Of a DNA stretch of 64,000 bases, positions 7,220-17,228 are shown in pieces; position 1 is the stretch's first letter; each line of letters begins with the position of its first letter. The stretch is from Mycolicibacterium doricum. GTDB lineage: Bacteria > Actinomycetota > Actinomycetes > Mycobacteriales > Mycobacteriaceae. The stretch lies in contig NZ_AP022605.1 in the NCBI RefSeq assembly GCF_010728155.1, positions 2,108,001-2,172,000 on the forward strand. The letters are read 5' to 3'. Under the pieces are notes generated by a model. It was not told where the DNA came from. It saw only the letters and a program-made list of their open reading frames with translations, and ran no database searches. A program made the translations under genes and the position numbers.

Positions 7220-8564
7220 ACTCGCGCTTGCCGAGATTGCCTTCGTTGCCGTTACCGCCGCCTTCGGTACCGTTTCCGCCACCTTCCCGCTCTTTCTCCT
7301 GATCCCTCTTTTCTTTTTGCTCTTCTTCCTTCTCCTTCTCCCGCTCTTCCTTCGTGTCGCCGGACTCTTCCCGCCGTTGTCCCACTGCGGGAGGGGGTGG
7401 TGGTAGAGGGACGCTGCTCGGCGTGGGCATCGGCGTGCTGGTGTTGATCGGTTTCGGGGACGGTGCGGTGGAAAACGGCTCGGCGGCCAACGCGACACCT
7501 GAGACGGTGAGACAGGTCAGGAGCGCGGCCGCGGAGATCGCTGTGCGGGTGCGCCTCGGCAATCGGCGCCACCGAGACGGCGGCGGTGGTGGCGTCATGG
7601 GGTAGTGAGCCGACGGCGGCACCGGCTGGTCGAGGACCTTGGTCGCCGGCCGTGGCGGAACCGCCACGGCGGGTGCCGTGCCGGCGAACAGTGCCTGCCG
7701 GTCGCCGTTGACGGCAGCGTGCATATGAGCGGCGTCCCTGAAACGCTGGGCGGGGTCCCAGGCCATGGCGCGGTCGATCGTGCCGACGAGGGTAGGGTCC
7801 AGATCCGGCCGGATAGTGCTCAGCGGCGGTGGTGGATTTTCCATGATGGCCCGCGCCAGGGCGACGGGAGTGTCCTGCGGGAAGGCGCGGTGGCCGACGG
7901 CGGCCTCGTATCCGACGACCCCCACCGCGTAAAGGTCGTCGGCCACCGAGGCCGGTGCTCCGGCGACCCGCTCGGGGCTCATGTATGCCATCGTGCCGAC
8001 GATCTGACCGGTCATGGTGTGGGCAACCGCACTGGTCTTCGCGATGCCGAAGTCGGCCACCTTGAGGCTGTCGCCGGTGGCCGACAACAAGATGTTCGCC
8101 GGCTTGATATCGCGGTGCAGCATTCCTGCGCCATGCGCGACGGCCAGGGCGGCCAGTACATCGTCGAGCATGGAGCGGACATGGTCGGGTGGCATCGGGC
8201 CGTGCGCCATGACGTCGAGGAGGGTGTGGCCGGGCAGTCGCTCCATGACGATGAACGGTGTGCCCTCCTGCTCGCCGTAGTCGTGCACCGCGACGATGTT
8301 CGGGTGGGACAGCATCGCCGCCGAGCGCGCTTCGTCCCGGAACCGAAGCAAGGTCTTCGGCTGCGCTCTCATCGCGGGGTGCAGAAGCTTGATCGCCACC
8401 GGGCGGTCGAGTCGGGTGTCCCAGGCGTCGCGCACCTCTGCCATGCCCCCCGCGCCGAGCAGCCCGCGCAAAACATAGCGCTCCGCGAACAGTTCTTCTC
8501 CGGTCACGTCCACAGCGTTGTCCCAGTCTTTCGTCGCCGTTGCAGCGGGTGATGCGCGTTCCAC
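7218..8564 (-). CDS. membrane-anchored Ser/Thr protein kinase with Lys/Glu-rich extracellular tail
   Basis: 448 aa. The Hanks-type kinase domain spans about 30-285: Gly loop LLGAGGMAEV (35-44), ATP lysine K59, catalytic HRDIKPANI with D152, DFG at 171-173, and activation segment ending MSPE near 195-198. A Pro-rich linker leads to one membrane span (about 341-361). The outer tail is Pro-rich, then about 30 residues of almost only Lys and Glu (EEREKEKEEEQKEKRD), then Gly/Asn repeats (GGGNGTEGGGNGNEG). There are no PASTA or other sensor domains. The start is uncertain within the first 20 residues; VDVTGEEL near residue 19 is an alternative. It looks monocistronic. Confidence 0.88.
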   Translation of the reverse strand: MERASPAATATKDWDNAVDVTGEELFAERYVLRGLLGAGGMAEVRDAWDTRLDRPVAIKLLHPAMRAQPKTLLRFRDEARSAAMLSHPNIVAVHDYGEQEGTPFIVMERLPGHTLLDVMAHGPMPPDHVRSMLDDVLAALAVAHGAGMLHRDIKPANILLSATGDSLKVADFGIAKTSAVAHTMTGQIVGTMAYMSPERVAGAPASVADDLYAVGVVGYEAAVGHRAFPQDTPVALARAIMENPPPPLSTIRPDLDPTLVGTIDRAMAWDPAQRFRDAAHMHAAVNGDRQALFAGTAPAVAVPPRPATKVLDQPVPPSAHYPMTPPPPPSRWRRLPRRTRTAISAAALLTCLTVSGVALAAEPFSTAPSPKPINTSTPMPTPSSVPLPPPPPAVGQRREESGDTKEEREKEKEEEQKEKRDQEKEREGGGNGTEGGGNGNEGNLGKRE

Positions 8565-8865
8565 ACCGCACCGCCCGCTGTTCGGCCCTCAGGGGATTAT
8601 CGCCGCCGGACCCCTACCCCGTTATCAGCGGTGGGCCAGGTGGTCACACTGTGGCGCTGGGCGTGGCGACGGGTGCAGGCCACATTGGTCCCGGCCCAGC
8701 TGGGACATCGAGCCCATTCGCCCACCGATGCGTCATCACTGGCCGGTGTTCGACCCCACGTTGCCGCTGGCGAGTCGAGGATTACCAGGCCATGGAGGAA
8801 CGACGCGCCGCCAAGGTCATGCTGACGGTGCGAGCCGACGGCCCTAGCGTCAGCCAACCAGTGCG
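8565..8865. other. 301-bp gap between kinase and Rpf genes
   Basis: I see no gene with convincing protein character. The left part must carry the kinase promoter, since both flanking genes point left. A short direct repeat (CAGCCAACCAGTGCG, about 8853-8867 and 8868-8882, imperfect at its edges) overlaps the Rpf stop region. Confidence 0.4.
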
Positions 8866-9966
<1,101 letters not shown>

Positions 9967-10662
9967 TCAGTCGGTCTGCGGGTACGCGGATAACAGATGC
10001 TTCTCAGCGGTCACGAGATAGCGGTCCAGCAGCTTGGCGGCCGCTCGTCCCCGGCCGTCGGCAAGCGCGGCGGCGATCTCCTCGTTGCGTTCCACGTAGG
10101 GACGGTGGAAATCCTCGGCGGGGCCGGCGCAAAAGAACACCAGCCGCATCTCGGCGAGCAGCCGGCTCATCTCCATGTCCAGACGCGGGCTGCCGGCCAG
10201 CGCGACCACCGACCGGTGGAAGCGCTGATTGGCCGACGCGACCGCGTCGCCGTCGTTGGCGCCGAGGGCCGCGCGCCCACTGGCGACGGCTGCGACGACG
10301 TCGGAGATGTCAGCGTCCCCCGGCAGGAGCAGGCATCCGGGTTCGATGACGCGGCGGGCCCGATAGATGTCGCGGAGGTCGGCGACCGACGGGGTGCGGA
10401 CGAACACGCCCCGATTCGGGATCCGGTCGAGCAACCGCTCACCGATGAGCTGACTCAGCGCTTCCCGCAGCGTGTTGCGGGAAATGCCGAGCGATTCGGC
10501 GATCGGCTCCTCGGGTAAGCGGGCGCCGGGGCGGAATAGCCCGGCGGCGATGTGCTCGCGGATCACATCGGCGGCGCGGTCGGATGACGACGACAGCACA
10601 ACCCGCGGCCTGGAGCTCTCCAGCGCGCGCAGCGCTTCGGCGAAACCGTGGACAGTGCCCAT
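9967..10662 (-). CDS. GntR-family (FCD-type) transcriptional regulator
   Basis: 231 aa. The N-terminal winged helix (about 28-95) has AADVIREHIAAGLFRPGARLPEEPIAESLGISRNTLREAL, continuing to the wing RIPNRGVFV. The C-terminal all-helical FCD domain (about 100-225) carries the metal/ligand His and Asp residues in NQRFHRSVV and YVERNEEI. It is transcribed away from the transporter-pxp operon starting at 10808, with 145 bp between, so it probably regulates that operon (inference). In Bacillus the comparable kip locus is controlled by an IclR-type protein, so the regulator class differs here. Confidence 0.88.
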   Translation of the reverse strand: MGTVHGFAEALRALESSRPRVVLSSSSDRAADVIREHIAAGLFRPGARLPEEPIAESLGISRNTLREALSQLIGERLLDRIPNRGVFVRTPSVADLRDIYRARRVIEPGCLLLPGDADISDVVAAVASGRAALGANDGDAVASANQRFHRSVVALAGSPRLDMEMSRLLAEMRLVFFCAGPAEDFHRPYVERNEEIAAALADGRGRAAAKLLDRYLVTAEKHLLSAYPQTD

Positions 10663-10807
10663 CGCCCCAGATTAGGGGACGTGTGAATATCGGGAGTGTT
10701 GAACGATCTGTATAGCGGGCGTAACGGCGGCGCAATACCGGCGGTCGACCATCGGAAGGACGTCCGAGCGGGAAAGACCCGTTCCAGCCACGGTGAGGAT
10801 TCGGCGC

Positions 10808-12049
10808 ATGGCCACTCCCGAAGGACCACCACTGAACCCGTCTGTCGACACTGCTCCGAAGCCGTCGGAACCCGCCAAGACCGCCCTGCTCGGGGCGATG
10901 TTCCTGATGGCGACCAGCGCGGTCGGGCCGGGGTTCATCACCCAGACCACAGAATTCACCGTCGAGCTCGGGGCGGCGTTCGCGTTCGCGATTCTCGCCT
11001 CGATCGTCATCGACTTCGCTGTCCAGATGAATGTGTGGCGGGTGATCGGCGTGGCCGGGATCCGCGCCCACGAACTCGGCAACAAGGTCCTGCCCGGGGT
11101 CGGCTACGCCCTGGCCGTCCTGGTCGTGGTGGGCGGCCTGGTGTTCAACATCGGTAACACGAGCGGCGCGGGACTGGGCACCGACGCCATGTTCGGACTC
11201 GACCCGCGCATCGGTGGCGCGGTCTCGGCGCTCATCGCCATCGCGATCTTCTTGAGCAAGCGGGCCGGCGTCGCCCTCGACCGGATCGTCGTCGTCCTCG
11301 GCGTCGCGATGATCGCGATGACCACCTACACCGCGATCGTGTCACGCCCGCCGCTGGGCCAGGCTCTGCGCAACGCCGTGCTGCCCGAGCAGATCAGCTT
11401 CCTCGCGATCACCACGATTGTCGGCGGCACCGTGGGCGGGTACATCACCTATGCAGGTGCCCATCGCCTTCTCGACACCGGGATCACCGGACCCCAGAAC
11501 GTCGGCCGCATCACCAAGGGGTCGACGTACGCCATCATCGTCACCGGCATCATGCGTGCGCTGCTGTTCCTGGCGGTCCTCGGCGTGACCGCCAGCGGTG
11601 TCACTCTCGCCAGCGACAGCCCCACCGCGTCGGCGTTCGAGTACGCCCTCGGCACTGCCGGCGGGGTTATCTTCGGCGTCATCCTGTGGGCCGCGTCCAT
11701 CACCTCGGTGATCGGCGCCGCCTATACCTCGGTCTCGTTCCTCACGACGTCGAAGACCTTGCGCCGCAGGCAGAACATCCTCACGGTGGGGTTCATCGCG
11801 CTGAGCGCGGTCCTGTTCGTCCTTCTCGGCGCGGCGCCGGTGACGCTGCTGGTCTTCGCGGGCGCCTTCAACGGACTCATCCTGCCGATCGGGTTCACCG
11901 TGGTGGTGTGGGTGGCCTGGAGGCGCCGCGACCTGATGGGCGGGTACGGCTATCCGTTGTGGCTGAAGACCGTCGGCCTGGCAGTGTGGTTGCTGACGCT
12001 GTATCTGGGCTGGATGTCGTTGAGCGGCTTGTCCAGGCTCTGGAGCTGA
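10808..12049 (+). CDS. Nramp-like (YcsG-type) membrane transporter
   Basis: 413 aa with about eleven membrane segments. The first helix region MATSAVGPGFITQTTEFTVE resembles the Nramp core helix 1, but the metal-binding Asp-Pro-Gly-Asn is not evident, as in the divergent YcsG-like branch. I placed the start at ATG 10808 because GGTGAGGA ends 8 bases upstream. A GTG at 10793 would lie within that ribosome site. It is the first gene of a four-gene operon, 10 bp before pxpB. By comparison with Bacillus ycsG-ycsI-kipI-kipA it may import 5-oxoproline or a related compound; this is inference. Confidence 0.82.
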   Translation: MATPEGPPLNPSVDTAPKPSEPAKTALLGAMFLMATSAVGPGFITQTTEFTVELGAAFAFAILASIVIDFAVQMNVWRVIGVAGIRAHELGNKVLPGVGYALAVLVVVGGLVFNIGNTSGAGLGTDAMFGLDPRIGGAVSALIAIAIFLSKRAGVALDRIVVVLGVAMIAMTTYTAIVSRPPLGQALRNAVLPEQISFLAITTIVGGTVGGYITYAGAHRLLDTGITGPQNVGRITKGSTYAIIVTGIMRALLFLAVLGVTASGVTLASDSPTASAFEYALGTAGGVIFGVILWAASITSVIGAAYTSVSFLTTSKTLRRRQNILTVGFIALSAVLFVLLGAAPVTLLVFAGAFNGLILPIGFTVVVWVAWRRRDLMGGYGYPLWLKTVGLAVWLLTLYLGWMSLSGLSRLWS

Positions 12050-12059
12050 CCGCCCTCAC

Positions 12060-12668
12060 ATGAGACTTCTCCCCTACGGCGACCGCGCACTGCTGGTTGA
12101 GGTCGACGACGCCGACGAGGTACTGGCGTGGTCGACGGCGATCGAGTCGGCCGGATTGGACGTGGTCGACGTGGTGCCAGGGGCACGCACCGTGTACGTG
12201 TCCACCACAGGTCCCGAACACCTTGTCGCCGTGCGGAATGCGATCAGCCGGCTGTCGCCCGCATCGGTCGCCGCAACCTCGGGTGAGGTGGTCGAGGTGC
12301 CGACCGTCTACGACGGTCCGGACCTCGACGAGGTGGCGCAGCGCAGCGGAATGACCCCCGATGAGGTGGTCGCCGCGCACACCGCAGAGCCCTGGCGGGT
12401 GGCATTCACCGGATTCGCTCCCGGGTTCGGATACCTCGTCCGCCACGACACTCCGCTGGTCGTACCGCGGCGAGACGAACCCCGCACCAGCATTCCGGCC
12501 GGGTCGGTAGGGTTGGCCGACGAGTTCAGCGGCATCTATCCGACGGCCTCGCCCGGCGGCTGGCAGCTCATCGGACACACCGATCTCCGGTTGTTCGACC
12601 TCGACTGGGACCCGCCGGCACTGCTGCGCCCGGGCACTGTGGTGCAGTTCATCGCGGTGGACGGATGA
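12060..12668 (+). CDS. pxpB: 5-oxoprolinase subunit PxpB (KipI family)
   Basis: 202 aa, the usual length. It opens with RLLPYGDRALLVEV and has the family blocks VEVPTVYDGPDLDEVA, HTAEPWRVAFTGFAPGFGYL and PRTSIPAGSVGLADEFSGIY. PxpB works with PxpA and PxpC in ATP-dependent opening of 5-oxo-L-proline to glutamate; in Bacillus KipI also inhibits the sporulation kinase KinA. Its stop overlaps the pxpC start by 4 bases (ATGA), so the two are probably translationally coupled and made in equal amounts. Confidence 0.92.
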   Translation: MRLLPYGDRALLVEVDDADEVLAWSTAIESAGLDVVDVVPGARTVYVSTTGPEHLVAVRNAISRLSPASVAATSGEVVEVPTVYDGPDLDEVAQRSGMTPDEVVAAHTAEPWRVAFTGFAPGFGYLVRHDTPLVVPRRDEPRTSIPAGSVGLADEFSGIYPTASPGGWQLIGHTDLRLFDLDWDPPALLRPGTVVQFIAVDG

Positions 12669-13543
12669 CTGTCGGCGGCCGATTGGAGATCCTGGAGGGC
12701 GGTCCGCTGACCACCGTCCAGGATCTGGGGCGCCCCGGGCATGCCGCGGTCGGGATCGGAAGCGCCGGTGCGGCAGATCGCCGCTCGCACGCCCTGGCCA
12801 ATCGTCTCGTCGGCAACCCCGCCGAGGCCGCCACGCTGGAGGTGCTTCTCGGCGGCCTCACGCTCCGGGCAGGCAGCGCCGTCACCTTCGCCGTCACTGG
12901 CGCCGAGGTCGACGTGCTCGCGGGGCCTAACCGTAAACCGCTGGGGCACAACGCTCGCCACCACCTCGCGGCCGGCACCGTCATCGAGCTCGGACCCGCC
13001 CGCGCCGGGCTACGCTGCTATGTCGCGGTGCGCGGCGGAATCGACTGCGCCGAGGTGCTCGGATCGCGGAGTCGGGACACGCTTGCCAACATCGGGCCTG
13101 CGCCACTGCGCGCCGGCGATGTGCTGGACATCGGCACCTGCGTCCTCCCGCTTCCGGCAACGGATCTCGCACCCGTAGCGCCGGCCGGCGCGGACCGCGC
13201 CACGTTGCGGGTGCATCGGGGTCCGCGCGACGACTGGCTGGCAGACGCCGACGACCTGGTCGCGACCACATGGCAGGTGTCGGACCGGGCCAGCCGGGTC
13301 GGCGCACGCCTCGTCGCCCAGCGGGGACCCGGTGTCCGGATGCGCGACCCGGGACGCCAACTCCCCAGCGAAGGAGCCGGACTCGGCGCCATCCAAGTGC
13401 CGCCGGGCGGCGAACCGGTCATCTTTCTCGCCGACCATCCGGTGACCGGTGGCTACCCGGTGGCCGGGGTCCTGGTCAACGAGGACGTCGACCGTGCCGC
13501 CCAGCTTCGTCCGGGCGCCGAGGTGCGGTTGACATGGGCATGA
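12665..13543 (+). CDS. pxpC: 5-oxoprolinase subunit PxpC (KipA, biotin-dependent carboxylase-like domain)
   Basis: 292 aa. Typical blocks are [20 protein letters not shown] near the N-terminus, [43 protein letters not shown], and near the C-terminus [15 protein letters not shown] and [17 protein letters not shown]. This is the allophanate hydrolase subunit 2-like family that pairs with PxpB. Four-base overlap with pxpB at the start. The third subunit PxpA (LamB/YcsF) is not present anywhere in this window. Confidence 0.92.
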   Translation: MTVGGRLEILEGGPLTTVQDLGRPGHAAVGIGSAGAADRRSHALANRLVGNPAEAATLEVLLGGLTLRAGSAVTFAVTGAEVDVLAGPNRKPLGHNARHHLAAGTVIELGPARAGLRCYVAVRGGIDCAEVLGSRSRDTLANIGPAPLRAGDVLDIGTCVLPLPATDLAPVAPAGADRATLRVHRGPRDDWLADADDLVATTWQVSDRASRVGARLVAQRGPGVRMRDPGRQLPSEGAGLGAIQVPPGGEPVIFLADHPVTGGYPVAGVLVNEDVDRAAQLRPGAEVRLTWA

Positions 13544-13559
13544 GACAGGAGGGACGGCA

Positions 13560-14348
13560 ATGAACCTCGACGTGAACGCAATCTTGCCGGCGGAGGCGCG
13601 GCGGCGTTTCCGCGACGGTCTGGTGACCCCGACGGCCGGTTGGTCGGCTGGGTATGCGCAGGCGAATCTGATCGCGGTGCCGCGGGATTACGCGTTCGAT
13701 CTGATGCTGTTCGCGCAGCGCAACCCGAAGCCGTGCCCGGTGCTCGATGTTCTGGAGCCCGGCCAGTTCGCGGGCCCGCTGCTGGTCGGCGGTGACGTGC
13801 GGACCGACATCCCGGCCTACCGGATCTACGTCGACGGCGAACTCGTCGCCGAGACGACGGACGGCACCGAGTACTGGACCGACGATCTGGTCGCGTTCCT
13901 AATCGGGTGCAGCTTCACTTTCGAAGCAGCACTGCTGGATTCAGGGGTGTCGGTGCGACATATCGAAGAAGGCGTCAATGTGCCGATGTACCGGACCGGC
14001 CGGCCGTGCCGCTCGGCGGGGCGGATAGGCGGTCCGCTGGTGGTGTCGATGCGGCCCCTATCGCCCGAGCAGGTGGCCGACGCCGTGCGCATCACGTCCC
14101 GCTACCCGTCGGTGCACGGCACCCCGGTGCACGTCGGGGACCCCGCGGCGCTGTGCATCGCCGATCTGTCCGCGCCGGACTACGGGGACGCGGTGACCAT
14201 CCGCCCTGGAGAGATCCCGGTGTTCTGGGCATGCGGAGTCACCCCGCAGGCCGCGGTCATGCAGTCCCGCCCGCCGCTGGCCATCGGGCACGCGCCGGGC
14301 CACATGCTGGTTACCGATCTGCGGGACAGTGACCTGGTGGTGCCGTAG
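13560..14348 (+). CDS. DUF1445 / YcsI-like putative hydro-lyase (D-glutamate cyclase family)
   Basis: 262 aa, standard for the family. Recognisable blocks are [34 protein letters not shown], the [11 protein letters not shown] segment, [25 protein letters not shown], and the C-terminal [16 protein letters not shown] with [10 protein letters not shown]. Vertebrate relatives open or form D-pyroglutamate, which would fit next to pxpBC. GGAGGGACGGCA precedes the ATG. It is last in the operon, 16 bp after pxpC. Confidence 0.88.
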   Translation: MNLDVNAILPAEARRRFRDGLVTPTAGWSAGYAQANLIAVPRDYAFDLMLFAQRNPKPCPVLDVLEPGQFAGPLLVGGDVRTDIPAYRIYVDGELVAETTDGTEYWTDDLVAFLIGCSFTFEAALLDSGVSVRHIEEGVNVPMYRTGRPCRSAGRIGGPLVVSMRPLSPEQVADAVRITSRYPSVHGTPVHVGDPAALCIADLSAPDYGDAVTIRPGEIPVFWACGVTPQAAVMQSRPPLAIGHAPGHMLVTDLRDSDLVVP

Positions 14349-14355
14349 GCCGCCC

Positions 14356-15507
14356 TCAGGCGAATCTGTCTTCCGAATCTACGGAGTCGGCATCCCGCAG
14401 CACGTCCCGTCGATAGCGCATCGCCGTCTCGTCGACCACCGCTAGCGCGTCGACCGTCAACCCTTCACGGATCCCACTTCGGTTGTGCGCAAACGAGATG
14501 AATGCCCGCAACAGGTCGGGCACGTCCAGGCGGACCTCCAGCGGCGCGTAGGTGTCCCATTCTGGCGACTCGAGCACCTGGTCCACGCGAGCCGCGCTCC
14601 AGCACAGCGGGTTCTCCGTCCCGGAGTCCATGAGTTCCCGCAAGAGATCGCCATGGTCGCGAACGTCAAAGGGTGCGCCCTTCTCGGAGGCGAAGAACTC
14701 GCCGCATAGCTCCGCGGTTTCTTCCCAGGTCCATACCGGCGATCGAAACCCGATACCGCCCGCCGGTAGGCGAAAGGTCAGCCACTTCAGCAGCGGTCGG
14801 CAGTCTGGCCACGTCGCGGTGTCGCGAAGGACGAGCTCGCGCCTCAGACCCTGCTCGATCCAGGCCCGGGCGTCGGGGAGGGTCATGTCGACGACCGTGC
14901 AGTCGGGATCCGCCGCCACCGAGAACGCCGCCAGTCCGGTGTCGATCGAATCACCCGACAAGAAGGCATCTTTGATCTCGGAGCCCCTGAGATGGTCGAT
15001 GACAACCACGAACGTCGCCTCTTGGCCGCCCACGAGCCGGACCCCGACCATGACCTGATCGGTATCGCCGAGTACGTGGGTGATGCGAACAGCCTTGTAG
15101 GCGCGGGCATTGGGTAGTTCCACCGTCCATCGCGGCAGCAGCTCCTGGCGTTCTTCCACGGCGTGCTGATAACGGAGTTTCAGTGGCGCATCGTCGAGGA
15201 GTTCGGCGAATAGGGCCACGAAGATGGCGATCTCTGGCGTGGGCTCGCTGAGGAACCGCCCGAGCAGGTAGTCGAGATCTATCGGCTCGTGCTGGTGTGA
15301 CCGATATTTCGCGAACGGGTCGGGTGTCAACGCCTGCACCTGCATGCTTGCGAACACCATGAGACTCAGGGGATTCTCGAAGCCCGCCGGAGGCTGCGGC
15401 GGATCGACGAGATGTGATTTCCCGGCGGCTTCGCGAGTTCGCTTGGCGGCCCGCCGGGCAGTCCGCCGCGCCTGCTTCGCTGTGGGCCTTGCGCGTCCAT
15501 CGGTCAT
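14356..15507 (-). CDS. conserved hypothetical protein, 383 aa
   Basis: A soluble protein with a strongly basic Arg/Lys/Ala N-terminus (ARPTAKQARRTARRAAKRTREA) followed by a long mixed domain without membrane segments. I do not recognise a catalytic motif. Blocks such as TDQVMVGVRLVGGQEATFVVVIDH and WTWEETAELCGEFFAS suggest a folded alpha/beta protein. I chose the ATG at 15507 because the basic segment begins there. In-frame starts up to 15597 add 30 residues but would overlap the next gene. It is convergent with the DUF1445 gene, 7 bp apart. Function unknown. Confidence 0.7.
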   Translation of the reverse strand: MTDGRARPTAKQARRTARRAAKRTREAAGKSHLVDPPQPPAGFENPLSLMVFASMQVQALTPDPFAKYRSHQHEPIDLDYLLGRFLSEPTPEIAIFVALFAELLDDAPLKLRYQHAVEERQELLPRWTVELPNARAYKAVRITHVLGDTDQVMVGVRLVGGQEATFVVVIDHLRGSEIKDAFLSGDSIDTGLAAFSVAADPDCTVVDMTLPDARAWIEQGLRRELVLRDTATWPDCRPLLKWLTFRLPAGGIGFRSPVWTWEETAELCGEFFASEKGAPFDVRDHGDLLRELMDSGTENPLCWSAARVDQVLESPEWDTYAPLEVRLDVPDLLRAFISFAHNRSGIREGLTVDALAVVDETAMRYRRDVLRDADSVDSEDRFA

Positions 15508-15595
15508 GACGCGGACGCTACTCGGGAGCTCGGACATCACGGCGGGGCTGGCGCGGACCGACGAACTTGTCGGTGGCGGTTCGTGTCGTCCTCCC

Positions 15596-15955
15596 ATGGC
15601 AGCGCGGCGACAGTCTCAACCGAGCGATGGTTCGGTGCTGGTGGCTATCTTCGTGCTGCTCTTCGTCATCGGCCTGGTGATCAAGTACATCCGGTGGTTC
15701 GTCGGTGCGGCCGCTCTGGTCGGGTTGTTCTTCGTCGGCCGGGCCGTAGCACGCAAGGTCGAGGAACGTCGAGAGCTGGAGGCGGAGTCCGCCGCTGAGC
15801 GCCCCGTCAGGGCCAACGGATGTACCCGTTTAGCGGCGACACAGGCGGGGGCCAACAACGCCCCCGGACCGGTCGCGAAGCGCTGTGCCCCTCCCGTCGG
15901 TCATCGGTGTACACCCGCACTGAGGCGGGCTGGGCCACGCGAACCAACACCGTGA
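15596..15955 (+). CDS. small membrane protein with two hydrophobic segments
   Basis: 119 aa. After MAARRQSQPSDGS come a hydrophobic helix (LVAIFVLLFVIGLVIKYI), a second one (FVGAAALVGLFFVG), and a charged helix RKVEERRELEAESAAE. This is the pattern of a mycobacterial small membrane protein family I have seen, in which the charged helix is followed by an aromatic-rich tail. Here the tail is Pro/Arg/Cys-rich and unlike that, so a late frameshift near 15815 is possible. It is divergent from the 14356-15507 gene, 88 bp apart. Function unknown. Confidence 0.6.
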   Translation: MAARRQSQPSDGSVLVAIFVLLFVIGLVIKYIRWFVGAAALVGLFFVGRAVARKVEERRELEAESAAERPVRANGCTRLAATQAGANNAPGPVAKRCAPPVGHRCTPALRRAGPREPTP

Positions 15956-16138
15956 CGTGGGCCACGGACAGCTCTGCCGGCCCGCTTGCGCGGGGCCTGT
16001 CGAACGGGCAGCCCAGTGCCATCGTCGGTCATCGGAAGCCATTGTCTCTGCGGCCGCCGACATCGCGCGGCGTGGACACACGAAGTGTTCGAGCTATTAA
16101 CGCTAGCGTGAAGCGCGCAACCGTGTATCCTCGACCTT

Positions 16139-16384
16139 GTGACCGTGGAAAAAATCTCGAGCACTGACGCCAAGAACCGGCTCAACGCGCTGCTCGCCGA
16201 CGTCGAGCGCACCGGGAAGACGGTGATCATCACCAACCACGGCCGCGATGTCGCCCGCCTGGCACCCGCGACCCCAACACCGCGGCAATTCGGTCAGATG
16301 CCGAAACTGTCCATTCCGGAGGGCTTCGACGAGCCGCTGCCAGATACCGAGCTGGCACGCTGGGAGGGCGACAAGTCGTCGTGA
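16139..16384 (+). CDS. Phd/YefM-family antitoxin
   Basis: 81 aa, GTG start at 16139. The N-terminal DNA-binding part (EKISSTDAKNRLNALLADVERTGKTVIITNHGRDVARLAP) matches Phd/YefM antitoxins. The C-terminal SIPEGFDEPLPDTELARWEGD is the acidic toxin-binding tail. Such proteins dimerise, repress their own promoter and neutralise the partner toxin. Its end overlaps the PIN toxin start by 4 bases, the classic arrangement. Autoregulation is expected but no operator was identified. Confidence 0.85.
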   Translation: MTVEKISSTDAKNRLNALLADVERTGKTVIITNHGRDVARLAPATPTPRQFGQMPKLSIPEGFDEPLPDTELARWEGDKSS

Positions 16385-16770
16385 ACATCCTCCTGGACAC
16401 TCATACGCTGCTGTGGCTGCTCCATGAGCCCACCACGCTGGACCCCGAAGCCCTTGTACACCTGGCAGATCCCGCAACATCTGTTTGGGTGAGCGCAGCG
16501 TCAGCATGGGAGATCGCCATCAAGACTCGGCTCGGCCGGCTTGACGGCGCAACATTGTTGGCAACCTGGATCAGCCAGCTCGAGGCGATGCGCGTCGATG
16601 ACCTGCCGATCGATTCCGGCGACGCAATCCTCGCGTGGCGACTGCCCTGGGAACACCGTGATCCGTTCGACCGGGTGATCGTTGCCCAGGCGCTGCGCCG
16701 CAACCTCACCCTCGCCACCCGCGACGCGACGATCCTCGCGGCGGCGCTGACACCGACGCTGAAAGCCTGA
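16381..16770 (+). CDS. PIN-domain toxin (VapC-type ribonuclease)
   Basis: 129 aa, the usual PIN toxin size, GTG start in the ATG/GTG overlap with the antitoxin. Acidic catalytic residues are visible: Asp6 in ILLDTHTLLW, the Glu in SAASAWEIAIKTRLG, and Asp in DPFDRVIVAQA and ATRDATI. PIN toxins cut specific tRNA or rRNA loops in a magnesium-dependent way when free of antitoxin. Pairing with a Phd-type rather than a VapB-type antitoxin is common in this branch. It lies just outside the tRNA-flanked island starting at 17191. Confidence 0.88.
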   Translation: MNILLDTHTLLWLLHEPTTLDPEALVHLADPATSVWVSAASAWEIAIKTRLGRLDGATLLATWISQLEAMRVDDLPIDSGDAILAWRLPWEHRDPFDRVIVAQALRRNLTLATRDATILAAALTPTLKA

Positions 16771-17160
16771 ACCGATCATGCCCAACAACGCCTTGATACC
16801 GGCCGATTGCGCGTCGAAACCGGTCCCGGCACAACGATTTGGCGCGGCCGCCATCCTGGTCAATGCCGATCCGCCCGGGGGCGCCCCTGCCCAACAGCGC
16901 GCGTTGGCAGATCCGATGCAGAGGCGATCATGAATCACCCGGCTGCGCCATTCGTGCTGCCTGCCCACACGCGACGTTGCCGCCGTCGGAAGGTGCTACC
17001 GGCATGAAGAAGAGTTTTCCCTATCGATCTACTCCGACGCTCAGCGCGAAGACCTGCGCGCCGCCGCGCTTCCCTATTCGGCTGAAGCTTGGCCCACTGA
17101 AATCCGCTTGGGACACTGCTGGCCCACTGGCCGAGACTTGCGCCGATCCGATGAAGCAGG
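16771..17160. other. 390 bp after the toxin gene, no intact gene
   Basis: Several overlapping short frames but none with convincing protein character. One (about 17009-17090, plus strand) reads EEFSLSIYSDAQREDLRAAA and may be a fragment of a lost gene. The stretch ends at the terminator at 17161-17187. Confidence 0.35.
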
Positions 17161-17187
17161 AACCCGCCCACACTGGTCGGGTTTTTT
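17161..17187 (+). terminator. hairpin with T-run
   Basis: AACCCG (17161-17166) pairs with CGGGTT (17178-17183) around an 11-base loop, and six T follow (17182-17187). It could end plus-strand transcription from the toxin-antitoxin pair. It lies only 3 bp before the tRNA-Pro fragment and may belong to the original 3' flank of the tRNA gene. Confidence 0.55.
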
Positions 17188-17190
17188 GAG

Positions 17191-17228
17191 TCGGGCTGAC
17201 AGGATTTGAACATGCGACCACTTGGCCC
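17191..17228 (-). repeat. att-like 38-bp copy of the 3' end of tRNA-Pro (island left boundary)
   Basis: These 38 bp match 20919-20956, the 3' half of the intact tRNA-Pro(GGG) gene, at 36 positions. Mismatches are at offsets 22 and 35. The copy includes the acceptor strand and T-arm and stops just inside the anticodon arm. Orientation equals that of the tRNA. This is what is left when an element integrates into the 3' end of a tRNA gene, the far copy being the displaced original end. It cannot fold into a whole tRNA. Confidence 0.85.

Noticed and set aside
17191..17228. A second functional tRNA-Pro gene
   Set aside because: Only the 3' half is present, with no D-arm or 5' acceptor strand, so it cannot form a tRNA.
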